Shown here piece by piece: positions 6,015 through 13,803 of a stretch of DNA of 14,154 bases (position 1 is its first letter; each line of letters opens with the position of its first letter). The notes beneath the pieces were generated by a model. That model worked only from the letters and a program-made list of their open reading frames with translations. It made no database searches and was not told the origin of the DNA. The stretch spans positions 1-14,154 of the forward strand of contig DKUB01000077.1 of NCBI GenBank assembly GCA_002490465.1, given 5' to 3'. Made by a program: the position numbers and the translations under genes. Origin of the DNA: Lachnoclostridium sp. UBA7215 (lineage in GTDB: Bacteria > Bacillota > Clostridia > Lachnospirales > Lachnospiraceae).

Positions 6015-8594
6015 ATGAATTTAGAATTTTTTACGCAAAAGTCAAGGGAAATTGTATTAGACCTTGAAAAAACTGCTTATGATTTTGGCAATCAGGAGAT
6101 TGCGCAGGAACATTTACTTTATAAAATGATGACAATCGAAGACAGTCTTCTGGCAAAATTAATACAGAAAATGGACATACAGCCGGAAGTCTTTCTGGCT
6201 CAGGTAGAGGAGCTGTTAGAGAGAAGACCCAAAGTAGAGGGTGGTCAGGTGTATCTGGGCAGTGACCTGAATAAAGTGCTGGTATATGCGGAAGAAGAGG
6301 CTAAGGCAATGGGAGATGCGTATGTATCAATAGAGCATTTATTCCTCAGTCTTTTAAAATATCCGACAAAAGAGATACGAAAGCTTTTTAGTGATTTTCA
6401 TATTGACAGAGACCGCTTTTTGCAGGCATTGACAAAAGTGCGGGGAAACCAGAAAATCACAACGGATAATCCGGAAGCCGTTTATGACAGCCTGGAAAAA
6501 TACGGATATGACCTGGTGCAGAGGGCCAGGGAACAGAAACTTGACCCGGTCATTGGACGGGATACGGAAATTCGCAATATGATACAGATTCTTTCGAGGA
6601 AGACCAAAAATAATCCGGTTATGATTGGAGAGCCGGGAGTCGGCAAAACGGCTGTGGTGGAAGGGCTTGCCCAGCGGATTGTGCGTGGGGATGTGCCGGA
6701 GGGACTGAAAGATAAGCAGCTGTATGCGCTTGATATGGGGGCGCTGATTGCCGGTGCGAAGTATCGGGGAGAATTTGAAGAGCGTCTGAAAGCGGTGCTG
6801 GAGGAAGTAAAAAGCAGTGATGGGCGCATTATTCTGTTTATTGACGAACTGCATACCATTGTCGGAGCGGGAAAAACGGATGGGGCAATGGATGCCGGAA
6901 ATCTGTTAAAACCTATGCTGGCCAGGGGAGAGCTGCACTGCATTGGTGCAACGACACTGGATGAGTACCGCATGTATATAGAAAAAGATGCCGCATTGGA
7001 GCGGCGTTTTCAGCCGGTTCTTGTGGATGAACCTACGGTGGAGGATACCATTTCTATTCTTCGAGGCCTGAAGGACCGTTATGAGGTGTTTCACGGCGTC
7101 AAAATTGTAGACGGGGCGCTTGTATCTGCGGCCGTGTTGTCAGACCGTTATATTTCAGACCGGTATCTGCCGGATAAGGCAATTGATCTGGTGGATGAGG
7201 CCTGTGCGCTGATAAAGACCGAACTGGATTCCATGCCGACCGAGCTGGATGAGTTAAAGCGCCGGATTATGCAGATGGAAATTGAAGAGGCTGCGCTTAA
7301 AAAGGAGACAGATAACCTGAGTGCGGAGAGGTTGTCCGAACTGCAAAAGGAGCTTGCGGAACTGCGGGAGGAATTTTCAGGGCAGAAAGCAAAATGGGAC
7401 AATGATAAATCTGCGGTAGAGACCATACAGGATTTGAAGGCGCAGCTTGAGCAGACAAATCGGGAAATAGAGATGGCCCAGCAGAATTATGATTTGGCAA
7501 AGGCGGCAGAACTGCAGTATGGCAGGCTGCCGGAATTGGAAAAGAAGCTGTCTGCGGTAGAGGAAAATATGCAGGACCGTGACAATACGATGGTCCATGA
7601 AAGCGTCACGGAGGAAGAAATTGCAAAAATAGTTTCCCGCTGGACGAAAATTCCGGTTGCCAAACTGACCGAATCAGAGAGAAATAAAACGCTTCATCTG
7701 GATGAAGAGCTCCATAAGCGTGTGATTGGACAGGATGACGGTGTCACAAAGGTCACAGAGGCGATTATTCGTTCCCGTGCCGGAATTAAAGACCCGTCAA
7801 AGCCAATTGGTTCCTTCCTGTTTCTTGGACCGACCGGAGTGGGTAAAACAGAGCTTGCCAAAAGCCTTGCCGAGTGTCTGTTTGACAATGAGGCCAATAT
7901 GGTCCGCATTGATATGAGTGAGTATATGGAGAAATATTCCGTCTCCCGCCTGATTGGAGCGCCTCCGGGATATGTGGGCTATGAAGAGGGCGGCCAGTTG
8001 ACGGAGGCGGTACGGCGCAAACCGTATTCTGTGGTATTATTTGATGAAATAGAGAAAGCACACCCGGATGTATTTAATGTTCTGCTTCAGATATTGGATG
8101 ATGGCAGAGTGACAGATTCGCAGGGCAGGACGGTAGATTTTAAAAATACTATCCTGATTATGACGTCAAATCTGGGAGCGGAATATTTGTTAGAGGGAAT
8201 TGATGATGATGGAAATATAGCCCCGGAAGCAGAAGAGGCAGTAATGGGAACACTCAGGGGAAGTTTCCGTCCGGAATTTTTAAACCGTCTGGACGAGACA
8301 ATATTGTTTAAACCGCTCTCCAGACAAGATATTTATGGTATTATTGATCTGTTAGCGAAAGATATCAATAAGAGAATAGCGGATAAGGAAATATCACTGG
8401 CATTTACCGAAAAAGCCAAAGAGTATATTGTAACGCAGGCCTATGAACCGGCGTATGGTGCCAGACCGCTGAAGCGCTATCTTCAAAAAAATGTAGAAAC
8501 TTTGCTTGCAAAAAAAATACTTGCCGACGAGGTTCACATGGGAGAGACTCTCCAGTTGGATGTGGGAGAACAGGGATTGTTTGTTTCAGCATAA
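6015..8594 (+). CDS. clpB: ATP-dependent chaperone/disaggregase ClpB
   Basis: 859-residue class I AAA+ (Hsp100) protein that, as a hexamer in the cytosol and with DnaK, threads and rescues aggregated proteins after stress. Domains in order: Clp N-domain (about 1-145); first nucleotide domain with Walker A GEPGVGKT at 205-212 and Walker B IILFIDELHTIVGAG; a charged coiled-coil middle domain (about 385-520), which distinguishes ClpB from ClpC/ClpA; second nucleotide domain with Walker A GPTGVGKT at 605-612, Walker B VVLFDEIEKAHPDV, and a C-terminal domain with AYEPAYGARPLKRYLQK. Length fits the usual 850-870. A GTG at 6006 would add three residues, but AAAGGAG at 5998-6004 is spaced properly only for the ATG at 6015. 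Expression is controlled by the CIRCE/HrcA promoter. It is transcribed alone and ends at a strong terminator. Its GC content is visibly higher than the preceding genes. Confidence 0.97.
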   Translation: MNLEFFTQKSREIVLDLEKTAYDFGNQEIAQEHLLYKMMTIEDSLLAKLIQKMDIQPEVFLAQVEELLERRPKVEGGQVYLGSDLNKVLVYAEEEAKAMGDAYVSIEHLFLSLLKYPTKEIRKLFSDFHIDRDRFLQALTKVRGNQKITTDNPEAVYDSLEKYGYDLVQRAREQKLDPVIGRDTEIRNMIQILSRKTKNNPVMIGEPGVGKTAVVEGLAQRIVRGDVPEGLKDKQLYALDMGALIAGAKYRGEFEERLKAVLEEVKSSDGRIILFIDELHTIVGAGKTDGAMDAGNLLKPMLARGELHCIGATTLDEYRMYIEKDAALERRFQPVLVDEPTVEDTISILRGLKDRYEVFHGVKIVDGALVSAAVLSDRYISDRYLPDKAIDLVDEACALIKTELDSMPTELDELKRRIMQMEIEEAALKKETDNLSAERLSELQKELAELREEFSGQKAKWDNDKSAVETIQDLKAQLEQTNREIEMAQQNYDLAKAAELQYGRLPELEKKLSAVEENMQDRDNTMVHESVTEEEIAKIVSRWTKIPVAKLTESERNKTLHLDEELHKRVIGQDDGVTKVTEAIIRSRAGIKDPSKPIGSFLFLGPTGVGKTELAKSLAECLFDNEANMVRIDMSEYMEKYSVSRLIGAPPGYVGYEEGGQLTEAVRRKPYSVVLFDEIEKAHPDVFNVLLQILDDGRVTDSQGRTVDFKNTILIMTSNLGAEYLLEGIDDDGNIAPEAEEAVMGTLRGSFRPEFLNRLDETILFKPLSRQDIYGIIDLLAKDINKRIADKEISLAFTEKAKEYIVTQAYEPAYGARPLKRYLQKNVETLLAKKILADEVHMGETLQLDVGEQGLFVSA

Positions 8595-8606
8595 AAACAG
8601 ATTTCA

Positions 8607-8644
8607 AAGGTCCGGTTGAAAGCCGGACCTTGTTTTCTGGTTTT
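8607..8644 (+). terminator. Rho-independent terminator of clpB
   Basis: Perfect 9-bp stem, AAGGTCCGG (8607-8615) and CCGGACCTT (8623-8631), with a 7-nt loop, then a T-rich tail GTTTTCTGGTTTT. The hairpin lies between the convergent clpB and gtrA-like stops. On the minus strand it is followed by a weaker T-rich tail, so it may terminate both genes. Confidence 0.9.
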
Positions 8645-9071
8645 ATTTGTCTTTTTTAAATATGAAAATTTTACTGAATACATAATTTAGGATTGTGACA
8701 AGGACAGAGGAAATAAATATTTTAGAAATCCAGTAATTGAGGGCCCAGACATTCACGGTCAGTTCCATGACAACAAGATCCAGAATCCAAGTGGATAAAC
8801 GGGATGCGGCAAATTCTCCGAATTCCTTTATGATTTTTGGGTTTGTGCTTCGGAACACCCATTTGCGGTTAAGCGGATAGGCAAAGCAGACGCCGGCTAT
8901 CCAGCCGATGGTATTAATAAGTGCGTTTTGCCAGGTGATATCCGGATTCAAAAAAAAGCGTTCAAAAATAAAGCAGGCTGCCCATGAAAATATAGTGGTA
9001 AGTACCCCCACGATCAGATAGATAAGTATTTCCCTGTATTTTATACAGAGTTCTCTGCATTTTGCAATCAT
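8643..9071 (-). CDS. GtrA family membrane protein
   Basis: 142-residue integral membrane protein with four predicted helices at about 15-37, 47-67, 85-108 and 112-136, and the family hallmarks NRKWVF (68-73) after helix 2 and FSKIFIF (132-138) at the C-terminus. GtrA proteins are thought to act in membrane translocation of lipid-linked sugars or in cell-surface glycan assembly, generally beside a glycosyltransferase; none is present here, so its role is open. The reading frame extends to 9134 and contains another ATG (9101), but a consensus promoter overlaps those codons: the -10 box TATAAT shares bases with that ATG. Transcription should therefore start near 9093, making the ATG at 9071-9069 (AAAGGA about 11 nt upstream) the first usable start. 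The length then matches the family. Convergent with clpB, divergent from the ecf block. Confidence 0.85.
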   Translation of the reverse strand: MIAKCRELCIKYREILIYLIVGVLTTIFSWAACFIFERFFLNPDITWQNALINTIGWIAGVCFAYPLNRKWVFRSTNPKIIKEFGEFAASRLSTWILDLVVMELTVNVWALNYWISKIFISSVLVTILNYVFSKIFIFKKDK

Positions 9072-9099
9072 ATTTTTATCCGTCCTTTTTTGCTTAACC

Positions 9100-9128
9100 A
9101 TTATACCTGTCTGAAAAAGACATGTCAA
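9100..9128 (-). promoter_or_regulatory. Perfect consensus promoter of the gtrA-like gene
   Basis: On the minus strand TTGACA (9128-9123) and TATAAT (9105-9100) are separated by exactly 17 nt, identical to the vegetative consensus at all 12 positions. The predicted transcript starts near 9093, leaving a leader of about 22 nt. No comparable forward promoter for the divergent gene at 9194 was recognised. Confidence 0.9.
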
Positions 9129-9193
9129 CTGCAACAGGTAATAAGACGATATATAAAGAAGAAATATTTTACGATAAATCAGGGGGGACGAAA

Positions 9194-9787
9194 ATGGAGC
9201 AGAGAATACAAATTACAGCAGATAACCATGCCAATATTGAGGAAACGCCGCGGGGGCGGGCAGCAAGGCTTATAAAAGAGGGTATCGCTAACATAGAAGA
9301 TTCTTTTATGGATGTGCCGGAAGAAGAGAGAGAGGCCTTCTTGCAGAAAATTAAAATGAAATTGAAAATGGGAAAGCCATTATCAGCAAAGGAATTAAAT
9401 TATTTGCGGATTCATGATCCGGAGGCATACCGCTCAGCAATGCGGGTGGCATACGCAAGAAAAAATCTGCAGGATTCATTAAAGCGCTGCCGCTCAAAAG
9501 AAGAAGTTTCCAGGGTGATTAGTAATCAGCTCTCCAATCTGCGCGCCATGAAAAATGACCCGGACCGTGAATATATGATGGCTATGGTGCAAAGAGAAAT
9601 TGATGCCTTTAAAAAGAGCGGTGCATATGCACGCCTGCCGGAAACGGAAAAAGAGGCAAAGGGGAAAGTCAAGAGCGAAACAAAATCACGTTATGAATTT
9701 TCAATTTTTTTACAGTTGTTTCAGCAAAGTGAGACATTGTCCGGGCAGATTGATAAAATTGTGACTGAGGGAGGTGCCTCTGTTTGA
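9194..9787 (+). CDS. Uncharacterised 197-residue protein upstream of ecfA1
   Basis: I do not recognise a named family. The 197-residue product is highly charged and mostly helical by appearance, with no signal peptide or membrane segment. Visible features: a PRGRAARLIKEGIANIEDSF stretch (19-38), an acidic VPEEEREAF, a basic LSAKELNYLRIHDPEAYRSAMRVAYARK block (63-90), CRSKEEVSRVISNQL (99-113), and a KNDPDREYMMAMVQREIDAFKKSGAYARLPE segment (120-150) before a Lys/Glu-rich linker and a short C-terminal helix. Start chosen at ATG 9194 after AGGGGGGA; the frame is open to 9122 but lacks a site there. Its stop overlaps the TTG start of ecfA1 by 4 nt (TTGA), so the two are translationally coupled. 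That suggests a link to the transporter module or simply operon sharing; no function is claimed. Confidence 0.8.
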   Translation: MEQRIQITADNHANIEETPRGRAARLIKEGIANIEDSFMDVPEEEREAFLQKIKMKLKMGKPLSAKELNYLRIHDPEAYRSAMRVAYARKNLQDSLKRCRSKEEVSRVISNQLSNLRAMKNDPDREYMMAMVQREIDAFKKSGAYARLPETEKEAKGKVKSETKSRYEFSIFLQLFQQSETLSGQIDKIVTEGGASV

Positions 9788-10632
9788 TTCGGGCAGAGCA
9801 TATCAGGTTTGACTATATACGAAGAGATGATAATGACAATGTAATTGCTGTTGAGTCAGCGATTAATGATATATCTTTTGAGGTAAAAGAGGGCGAGTTT
9901 GTCGCTATTCTCGGCGCTAATGGTTCCGGTAAATCTACTCTTGCCAGGCACATAAATGCGCTCCTCACCCCTGAATCCGGAACCGTGTGGGTTGATGGAA
10001 TCGATACGTCAGAGGACAATAAGGTATGGGAAATCAGGCAGCGGGTTGGCATGGTTTTTCAAAACCCGGATAACCAGTTAGTGCATAATGTCGTTGAGGA
10101 TGACGTGGGATTTGGGCCGGAAAATCTTGGAGTTCCGACAGAAGAAATCTGGGAGAGAGTGGAAAATGCACTCTCAAAGGTGGGAATGCTTGGCGCAAGA
10201 AAGGAGTCGCCTAACAATTTGTCGGGAGGTCAGAAACAGAGAGTAGCCGTTGCCGGAATACTTGCCATGAAGCCAAAGTGTATTGTTTTAGATGAGGCAA
10301 CTGCAATGCTTGACCCGGCTGGTCGGCAGGAGGTTTTGCAGGCAGTGCGGGAGCTGAACCGAACAGAAAACATTACCGTTCTCTGGATAACTCATTATAT
10401 GGAGGAAGTGACACAGGCGGATAAGGTTATTGTTATGAATAACGGGGAAATCGTTCTGGAGGGCATTCCCAAGGAGGTGTTTACCCAGGTTGAATTGTTG
10501 GAGAAATATCGTTTGGAAGTGCCGCAGGTGACATTGCTTGCCCACCGGCTGCGTGAGCAGGGGATGCCGTTGCCGGAGGGCATTTTGAGTGTGGAAGAAC
10601 TGGTCAATGCAGTTGCTTATTGTATGGGTTAA
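9784..10632 (+). CDS. ecfA1: ECF transporter ATPase component EcfA1
   Basis: 282-residue ABC ATPase of the energy-coupling factor module, which with EcfA2 and the membrane protein EcfT powers uptake of vitamins or metals bound by interchangeable S-components. Motifs: Walker A GANGSGKST at 44-52, Q-loop VFQNPDNQLV (Q93), signature LSGGQKQR from 146, Walker B CIVLDE at 166-171, and the switch histidine in WITHYMEE (H204). The TTG start at 9784 overlaps the upstream stop and is supported by GAGGGAGGTG ending 7 nt before it; the next in-frame ATG would lose the first strand. It is followed after 19 nt by ecfA2. No S-component gene is present in the window, as expected for a shared group II ECF module. 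Confidence 0.95.
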   Translation: MIRAEHIRFDYIRRDDNDNVIAVESAINDISFEVKEGEFVAILGANGSGKSTLARHINALLTPESGTVWVDGIDTSEDNKVWEIRQRVGMVFQNPDNQLVHNVVEDDVGFGPENLGVPTEEIWERVENALSKVGMLGARKESPNNLSGGQKQRVAVAGILAMKPKCIVLDEATAMLDPAGRQEVLQAVRELNRTENITVLWITHYMEEVTQADKVIVMNNGEIVLEGIPKEVFTQVELLEKYRLEVPQVTLLAHRLREQGMPLPEGILSVEELVNAVAYCMG

Positions 10633-10651
10633 ACAGAAAGGAACGTCGGGG

Positions 10652-11500
10652 ATGGCAATCTTAGTCAATGAACTTGAGCATATATATAATAAGGGAACTG
10701 CCTATGAAAAAAAGGCTCTTCATCATGTGACACTGCAAATAAAGGATGGGGAAATGATTGGTCTGATTGGACATACCGGTTCTGGAAAATCAACCCTTAT
10801 CATGCATCTCAACGGTCTTTTAAAACCGACAGGCGGCGGTGTATACTTTAATGGCGAGGATATTATGGACCGTGATTTTTCCCTGAAAAAGCTGCGCAGC
10901 AAGGTTGGACTTGTTTTTCAGTATCCGGAACACCAGTTGTTTGAGAGTACCGTAATAGATGACGTAAAATATGGTCCTAAAAATATGGGGGTGGATTCAC
11001 TTTATGTCGATATGCGGGCTTTTGAGGCACTAAAGCAGGTCGGCATAAAGGAATCACTGTTTGATGTCTCTCCTTTTGAGCTTTCGGGTGGTCAGAGGCG
11101 CAGGGTGGCAATTGCCGGGGTGCTGGCTATGGAGCCGGAGATGCTGATTCTGGATGAACCAACAGCGGGACTGGATCCGGCAGGCAGGAGTGAAATACTT
11201 GATTTAATCAAAAGACTTCATGATGAGCGAGGTATAACGGTTTTAATCGTATCCCACAGTATGGAGGATATGGCCCGTTATGTAAACCGCCTTGTTGTAA
11301 TGGGTAATGGCACCATTGCTTATGATGGGGAGGTGGCGGAGGTGTTTAGCCATTACAGGGAACTGGAACAGCTTGGGTTAAAGGCGCCTCAGGTTACTTA
11401 CGTTATGGAGTCGCTGAGAAAAAAAGGGATATGGCTGCCTCATAGTGCTATCACAGTAGAGCAGGCAGCGGCCAGTATATTGGCATCCTGGAAATCCTGA
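10652..11500 (+). CDS. ecfA2: ECF transporter ATPase component EcfA2
   Basis: 282-residue second ATPase of the ECF module, forming a heterodimer with EcfA1. Motifs: Walker A GHTGSGKST at 40-48, Q-loop VFQYPEHQLF (Q90), signature LSGGQRRRVAIAG from 144, Walker B MLILDEP at 164-170 and an H-loop VSHSMEDM. The YPEHQLF form after the Q-loop and EPTAGLDPAG are typical of EcfA2 rather than EcfA1. The frame is open further upstream into ecfA1, but ATG 10652 is the sensible start, with AAAGGA 9 nt before it. It lies 14 nt before ecfT. The similarity to ecfA1 reflects the ancient duplication seen in all ECF modules, not a local recent repeat. Confidence 0.95.
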   Translation: MAILVNELEHIYNKGTAYEKKALHHVTLQIKDGEMIGLIGHTGSGKSTLIMHLNGLLKPTGGGVYFNGEDIMDRDFSLKKLRSKVGLVFQYPEHQLFESTVIDDVKYGPKNMGVDSLYVDMRAFEALKQVGIKESLFDVSPFELSGGQRRRVAIAGVLAMEPEMLILDEPTAGLDPAGRSEILDLIKRLHDERGITVLIVSHSMEDMARYVNRLVVMGNGTIAYDGEVAEVFSHYRELEQLGLKAPQVTYVMESLRKKGIWLPHSAITVEQAAASILASWKS

Positions 11501-11514
11501 CGTGGAGGAGAGTC

Positions 11515-12321
11515 ATGTTACGTGATATTACAATCGGGCAATACTATCCGGTAGATTCAAAATTGCATAGGCTGGATGCCAGGGTGAAGATTGTGGCGGT
11601 ATTTATTTACCTGATATCTTTATTTGTATTCAGCAGTTTTGCCGGTTATATTGTTGTGACCGGATTTCTTGTGCTTGCTGTTCTACTCTCAAGAGTTCCG
11701 TTATCCTATATGATAAAGGGGTTAAAACCGATACTGATTTTGCTGCTCTTTACTGCGTTCTTTAATATATTTGGTACAAAAGGGGACGTTATTTTTCAGT
11801 GGAAATTTATATCGATTACCTGGCAGGGGCTGCGTGCAGGGGGTTTCCTTTCCATGAGATTAATTTATCTGATTCTTGGCTCATCCCTGTTGACCTACAC
11901 AACAACGCCGGGACAGCTGACCGATGGGATTGAGATGCTGTTAAAACCCCTTGAGAAACTTCATGTACCGGTACATGAGTTTGCCATGATTATGTCTTTA
12001 GCTCTGCGATTTATTCCATTGTTGTTAGAGGAAGCGAATCACATTATACTGGCACAGAGTGCAAGGGGTGCCGATTTTGATGAGGGAAGTATTATGGCGC
12101 GGATGCGTGCCATGGTATCGGTTATTATCCCGCTTTTTTCGTCATCTATTCGCCGGGCATACGATTTGGCAATGGCAATGGAGGCCAGATGTTATCACGG
12201 CGGGGAAGGACGTACAAGGATGAAACCTCTTCAATACCGGAAGGCTGATTATCTTGTGTACGCAGTTATGCTGATTTATCTGGTGGCAGTGATCTTGTTT
12301 TCCCGTTTGTTCGTTATTTAA
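11515..12321 (+). CDS. ecfT: ECF transporter transmembrane component EcfT
   Basis: 268-residue integral membrane protein that couples the EcfA1/EcfA2 ATPases to substrate-binding S-components. Hydrophobic segments are visible at about 26-60, 68-86, 112-132, 157-172 and 247-268, with long amphipathic coupling helices between. The two EcfT signature motifs are present: AQSARGADFDEGS (Ala-Arg-Gly at 183-185) and AMEARCYHGGEGRTRM (224-226), the second with Cys for Gly, a variant I recall as common in clostridial EcfT. These arginine motifs dock into grooves on the two ATPases. ATG at 11515 follows GGAGGAG closely, 14 nt after ecfA2. truA follows about 34 nt later, with no terminator visible between. 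Confidence 0.95.
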   Translation: MLRDITIGQYYPVDSKLHRLDARVKIVAVFIYLISLFVFSSFAGYIVVTGFLVLAVLLSRVPLSYMIKGLKPILILLLFTAFFNIFGTKGDVIFQWKFISITWQGLRAGGFLSMRLIYLILGSSLLTYTTTPGQLTDGIEMLLKPLEKLHVPVHEFAMIMSLALRFIPLLLEEANHIILAQSARGADFDEGSIMARMRAMVSVIIPLFSSSIRRAYDLAMAMEARCYHGGEGRTRMKPLQYRKADYLVYAVMLIYLVAVILFSRLFVI

Positions 12322-12355
12322 TTAAAAGGTTAAAAAGGTTAAGGTGAATATAAAC

Positions 12356-13147
12356 ATGAAGCGTATCATGCTGCGCATTGCCTATGATGGGACAAATTAT
12401 CATGGCTGGCAGATTCAAAAGAATGGAGTAACCGTAGAACAGCGTCTTTCAGAGGCGCTTTTGGCGCTGTTAGGGGCAGAGACAGAGCTGATTGGTGCCA
12501 GCCGGACAGATGCCGGAGTGCACGCAATAGGTAATGTAGCTGTATTTGATACAGATTCCCGCATTCCTCCGGGGAAATTTGCTGTTGCACTAAATCACTA
12601 TCTGCCGGAAGATATTCGCATCTTACATTCGCAGGAAGTAAGAACTGATTTTCATCCCCGCCATTGTGACAGCATGAAGACGTACGAGTATACCATCCTG
12701 GCAGCTCAGAGAGAAATTCCGATTTTTAGCCGTTACAGCTATCATGTGTACCGGCCTCTTGACGTTGAAAAAATGAGAATAGTGGCAGAAATGTTAGAGG
12801 GAACTCATGATTTTTCCGCGTTTTGTTCGGCAGGAGGCCAGGTGAAAGATAAGGTGCGGACCATCTACAACATCAATATAAAGGAAGTCCCCTTCTCTGA
12901 CAGATGGGGAGACAATCTCTCTGGTATTTTAGAGGGGGGTGAAGTACGGATACGGGTCAGTGGCAATGGTTTCTTATATAATATGGTACGGATTATTGCC
13001 GGAACACTCATAGAAGCAGGGCAGGGCGACAGAACCGCAGCCAGTATCCGGGAGGCATTGGAGTCAGGGGACCGCAGCCTTACCGGACCGACAGCACCAC
13101 CTCAGGGACTTATGCTGTTGGGAATTCAGTATTTGGAGGATTTGTAG
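12356..13147 (+). CDS. truA: tRNA pseudouridine(38-40) synthase TruA
   Basis: About 263 residues, normal for TruA, which converts uridines 38, 39 and 40 in the anticodon arm of many tRNAs to pseudouridine. The opening RIAYDGTNYHGWQ (7-19) and the catalytic block GASRTDAGVHAIGN with D52 are diagnostic; later TFDF-like HDFSAFCSAGG and GNGFLYNMVRIIAGTLIEAG (near 205-225) are also standard. Start is uncertain: GTG at 12344 has AAAAAGG 5 nt upstream, whereas ATG at 12356 has AAGG about 11 nt upstream and gives the usual MKRIMLRIAYDG N-terminus, so I chose the ATG. The upstream sequence carries a doubled AAAAGGTTA. It lies in the classic ecfA1-ecfA2-ecfT-truA order, before rplM. Confidence 0.94.
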   Translation: MKRIMLRIAYDGTNYHGWQIQKNGVTVEQRLSEALLALLGAETELIGASRTDAGVHAIGNVAVFDTDSRIPPGKFAVALNHYLPEDIRILHSQEVRTDFHPRHCDSMKTYEYTILAAQREIPIFSRYSYHVYRPLDVEKMRIVAEMLEGTHDFSAFCSAGGQVKDKVRTIYNINIKEVPFSDRWGDNLSGILEGGEVRIRVSGNGFLYNMVRIIAGTLIEAGQGDRTAASIREALESGDRSLTGPTAPPQGLMLLGIQYLEDL

Positions 13148-13169
13148 GATGTGTTTTGGAAAAAAATAG

Positions 13170-13198
13170 TTGACATTTCCTCACACTTATTATACACT
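13170..13198 (+). promoter_or_regulatory. Promoter of rplM-rpsI
   Basis: TTGACA (13170-13175) and TACACT (13193-13198) with a 17-nt spacer; transcription would start near 13205, leaving a leader of roughly 145 nt before rplM. It gives the ribosomal protein genes their own promoter, separate from the ecf-truA unit. Confidence 0.75.
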
Positions 13199-13204
13199 TA
13201 ATCA

Positions 13205-13350
13205 GTATGACGTGAAAATATCTGAACCAATGCCCCGGTAATGATATTTTTAACATAAAATTTTTTGAAAATTTATAAAAAGTTGTTTTGGGACCTTATT
13301 ACGGACAGAGGTTTCCAAATCGGCATAAGTAAACAAGGAGGATTCCAGGG
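13205..13350 (+). ncRNA. Structured rplM leader, candidate L13 autoregulatory leader
   Basis: The leader holds two hairpins. The first pairs AAAATATC (13215-13222) with GATATTTT (13243-13250), with a possible inner ACC/GGT pairing around a C-rich loop. The second pairs GGGACCT (13290-13296) with AGGTTTCC (13309-13316), using G-U pairs, just before the ribosome binding site AAGGAGG. L13 leaders that bind the ribosomal protein and repress their own operon are known in Firmicutes. Position and structure fit, but I did not compare it with a covariance model, so the class is inferred. Confidence 0.5.
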
Positions 13351-13779
13351 ATGAATAGTTTTATGGCAAGCCCTTCCACAGTGGAGAGAAAATGGTATGT
13401 TGTAGACGCTGATGGAAAAACTTTGGGGCGTCTTGCATCAGAGATAGCAAATGTATTAAGAGGTAAGAAAAAGCCGATTTATACACCACACATTGATACA
13501 GGTGATTATGTTATTGTTGTAAATGCTGAAAAAGTTAAAATCACAGGTAAGAAACTGGATCAGAAAATATATTATCACCATTCCGAGTACGTCGGTGGTA
13601 TGAAAGAGACGACAATGCGCGAGATGATGAAAACAAAACCGGAATTTGTAGTAACCCATGCTGTTAAGGGTATGTTGCCGAAGGGACCTTTGGGACGCCA
13701 GATGCTGAAAAAGCTTCACGTATATGTTGGACCAGAGCATAAGCATGAGGCACAGAAACCTGAAGTTTTGGATATTTAA
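13351..13779 (+). CDS. rplM: 50S ribosomal protein L13
   Basis: 142 residues, standard for bacterial L13, an early-assembling large-subunit protein that binds 23S rRNA. Recognisable blocks: ERKWYVVDADGKTLGRLASEIA near the N-terminus, KKPIYTPHIDTGDYVIVVNA, and the C-terminal AVKGMLPKGPLGRQMLKKLHVYVGPEHKHEAQKP. ATG 13351 has AAGGAGG about 10 nt upstream; the second ATG (13363) would give the start MASPSTVERKW but has a poorer spacing. It is followed by rpsI after 24 nt, the usual L13-S9 operon. Expression is from the promoter at 13170 and perhaps controlled by its leader. Confidence 0.97.
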   Translation: MNSFMASPSTVERKWYVVDADGKTLGRLASEIANVLRGKKKPIYTPHIDTGDYVIVVNAEKVKITGKKLDQKIYYHHSEYVGGMKETTMREMMKTKPEFVVTHAVKGMLPKGPLGRQMLKKLHVYVGPEHKHEAQKPEVLDI

Positions 13780-13803
13780 TGGTGTTAGAAAGGAGAGATA
13801 ACA

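Noticed and set aside
6354..8061. Several minus-strand open frames within clpB
   Set aside because: They are serine/arginine-rich antisense translations of a highly conserved gene, without ribosome binding sites.
9122..9193. Upstream extension of the 197-residue protein and a TATATA box near 9151
   Set aside because: The extension lacks a ribosome binding site while ATG 9194 has a strong one; no acceptable -35 box lies 16-18 nt before TATATA.
9784..11500. Recent tandem duplication of the two ABC ATPase genes
   Set aside because: They are the ancient paralogues EcfA1 and EcfA2, with distinct Q-loop and C-terminal sequences, as in every ECF module.
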